Source of the DNA: a bacterium
GTDB taxonomy: Bacteria > Margulisbacteria > Marinamargulisbacteria > JAAEMD01
DNA length: 6,325 bases
Direction of reading: 5' to 3'
Assembly (NCBI GenBank): GCA_024225875.1
Contig: JAAEMD010000500.1
Span: 1 to 6,325, forward strand
This document shows, piece by piece, positions 4,959-6,325 of the stretch. The translations under genes and the position numbers were made by a program. Numbering within the stretch: position 1 is the first letter of the stretch; each line of letters starts with the position of its first letter. Under the pieces are notes generated by a model, which did not search any database, was not told the origin of the DNA, and saw only the letters and a program-made list of their open reading frames with translations.

Positions 4959-6325
4959 ATGGGATCCAGTGCATTGAATAAAAAAATTGTAAGTATAAAT
5001 ATTAAAAGCTCAGAAACTATCTTAAAATCAAAAGAATATAAGTCGAATAAAAAAACATTATTCAATACTTACTCAGGAAGTAGCAGCGCTATAAAATGGT
5101 TTAATAAAATACAGAGTGGACAAGACAATTTTTATTATTTTATTGTAAAAGCTATGACTTTTTATGAGTATAACGCTGAGCTCCCATATGACAAAAACAA
5201 TATTCCTGATACATTCAAGACGATTAAACCTAAATTCAAAAATATAAAAGAGGAGGTTTTAAGTACTTCATTTCATCCTTTATCAATTGGACAATGGAAT
5301 CAGGTATTAAGTGAACTTTGTGTAGAGAGAAAATCAATTAGAGTTAGAAATTTGAAGAGCAATGGAATCGGTGAATTTGAAGATCCATTAACAAAGAAAA
5401 CTATAAGCTGGAAAGAAGGTGACGCAATAAAAACACCAGAACTTATGAGTATATTGCTTTATACAAATACTAAGGTAATTGAAAGTGATTTTAAAAAACT
5501 GTTCAGGTCTCCTGTAAGAAGTAAAGCAGTATTTATGGATCATTACTTTAAATCTACTGACCCTGATTTCGTTATCCCTGATCAAGAAGAGCTGCTTATA
5601 GAGATTGAAGAAGAGATAAAAGAGCTTAAAAAAAGACATGAAGAATTCTGTCACTGGAGAAGCAGTTTTCTTTTTACAGTTCATAAATATTCACAGCCCA
5701 TGGGGAACAGGACATTTTATGTTGGAATGGACGATAGAATGATCATTAACAGTACCTCTTCAGGTATATGTTATAGCCCTTTATCTACAGCTAAAACACT
5801 GAAGGCCACCTGGCAATTTGCTGGTGCTCGTGGACAAGTACTTGAAATAAAATCAAGAGACTCAAATAAAGAATTATGCAGGGGTATAGATATATTATCA
5901 ATGTCATCATTTCCTGAAGACAAGGAAGTTCTACTAAGTTATATCTGTATTGATTTACCAGTCATCAGGTTGTCTAGTATAGAAAAAGAATTTGCAACTT
6001 GTATAAATAAGAAACCATTTGAAAAGACTATTATTAATGATTCGGTTAACAGTGCAGAGGTAATGAAAGCTGTAAAAAATATGGATACTGGTTTATTTCG
6101 ATACTATGTTACTTTCATTAGAGATCTTTTAAAGGGTTTAGTGGATTTTTGCAGTAAACCTGAATCATCGAACAAAACACCTTACATAGATTTAGCATTA
6201 GCTTCATTTATCGCGAATATAGATGAAAAGATAAAGGAAAGTAAACACTCAATCACTGGACCGGACATTATCACAGTTTTGAACCAGTTTGATACAAAGA
6301 GTATAGATAATAATGATAATAATGA
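4959..6325 (+). CDS. Large protein with an ADP-ribosyltransferase-like domain, partial at the right edge
   Basis: The frame is open from 4938 through the window end. Counted from ATG 4959, 455 residues are visible. There is no signal peptide or membrane segment. Residues 1-150 are unrecognised. Residues 163-183 (MSILLYTNTKVIESDFKKLF) resemble the helical YT...LR segment before the catalytic core of arginine-type ARTs. Residues 208-230 are a charged, coiled-coil-like helix. The core candidate is 232-340: TFYVGM (252-257), YSPLSTAKTLKATWQFA (272-288), GQVLEIK (292-298) and SMSSFPEDKEVLL (314-326). These follow the ART order of R/H motif, STS motif and ExE motif, with E323 as the presumed catalytic glutamate and D321 at the -2 position. 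The usual arginine of YRG is valine (V255). Protist ART-like proteins with PxST and SxFPxExE motifs seem the closest match from memory. Residues 340-455 are helical and unassigned. The start is weak, with no ribosome site. If active, it would use NAD. Confidence 0.5.
   Translation, partial: MGSSALNKKIVSINIKSSETILKSKEYKSNKKTLFNTYSGSSSAIKWFNKIQSGQDNFYYFIVKAMTFYEYNAELPYDKNNIPDTFKTIKPKFKNIKEEVLSTSFHPLSIGQWNQVLSELCVERKSIRVRNLKSNGIGEFEDPLTKKTISWKEGDAIKTPELMSILLYTNTKVIESDFKKLFRSPVRSKAVFMDHYFKSTDPDFVIPDQEELLIEIEEEIKELKKRHEEFCHWRSSFLFTVHKYSQPMGNRTFYVGMDDRMIINSTSSGICYSPLSTAKTLKATWQFAGARGQVLEIKSRDSNKELCRGIDILSMSSFPEDKEVLLSYICIDLPVIRLSSIEKEFATCINKKPFEKTIINDSVNSAEVMKAVKNMDTGLFRYYVTFIRDLLKGLVDFCSKPESSNKTPYIDLALASFIANIDEKIKESKHSITGPDIITVLNQFDTKSIDNNDNN

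Noticed and set aside
5388..5684. A 98-codon open frame on the minus strand
   Set aside because: It lies wholly inside the ART-like coding frame, is rich in Phe/Leu/Lys/Tyr as expected of antisense AT-rich DNA, and has no ribosome site.
6258..6290. Resemblance of CCGGACATTATCACAG...GAACCAG to the IS end at 4891
   Set aside because: Only scattered short matches, within a continuous coding frame; chance similarity is more likely.

Overview
The window is AT-rich (roughly one third G+C by eye, not computed) with bacterial gene organisation. Bacterial features are Shine-Dalgarno sequences before two genes, short intergenic gaps, a NadB-type L-aspartate oxidase, a stand-alone STAS protein and a 7TM sensor. 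I cannot name the species. The gene mix, with scattered insertion-sequence debris and a eukaryote-like ADP-ribosyltransferase (ART) domain, would fit a gene-mobile Gram-negative such as a low-GC Desulfobacterota or spirochaete, but this is a guess.

Minus-strand block (4321 down to 1): nadB (2750-4321) is transcribed leftwards. Next come a STAS-domain protein (1986-2513) and a SAM-dependent methyltransferase of the KPxGYPGD / PhcB-like type (590-1882). Last is a seven-helix membrane sensor whose start codon directly follows the methyltransferase stop codon and which runs off the left edge (1-589). The last two genes are clearly one transcriptional unit and look like a signal-maker/sensor pair. 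The STAS gene has its own extended -10 promoter and probably feeds into the same unit.

Repeat-laden spacers: the gap downstream of nadB holds an inverted-end, MITE-like or decayed IS element (2638-2754) that supplies the nadB stop codon. A 29-bp sequence beside it (2605-2633) recurs inverted upstream of nadB (4417-4445), so nadB is bracketed by inverted IS-end-like repeats. A second copy of the MITE end lies at 4891-4926, within a pair of perfect 22-bp direct repeats.

Plus-strand block (about 4618 to the right edge): a large open frame (4959 to beyond 6325) codes for a protein whose middle resembles an ART-fold domain. It has a helical YT...FR segment, a PLST motif, an A..FA segment and an SxFPxDKEVL motif. 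The frame just upstream (4657-4890) becomes continuous with it if 47 bp (one direct repeat plus the IS-end fragment) is removed, apart from one TGA. The 5' end of this gene therefore looks rearranged by a mobile element.

The main points of interest are the ART-like protein next to an NAD-biosynthesis gene, the methyltransferase/7TM-sensor pair, and the IS-end repeats that have reshaped the ends of two genes.
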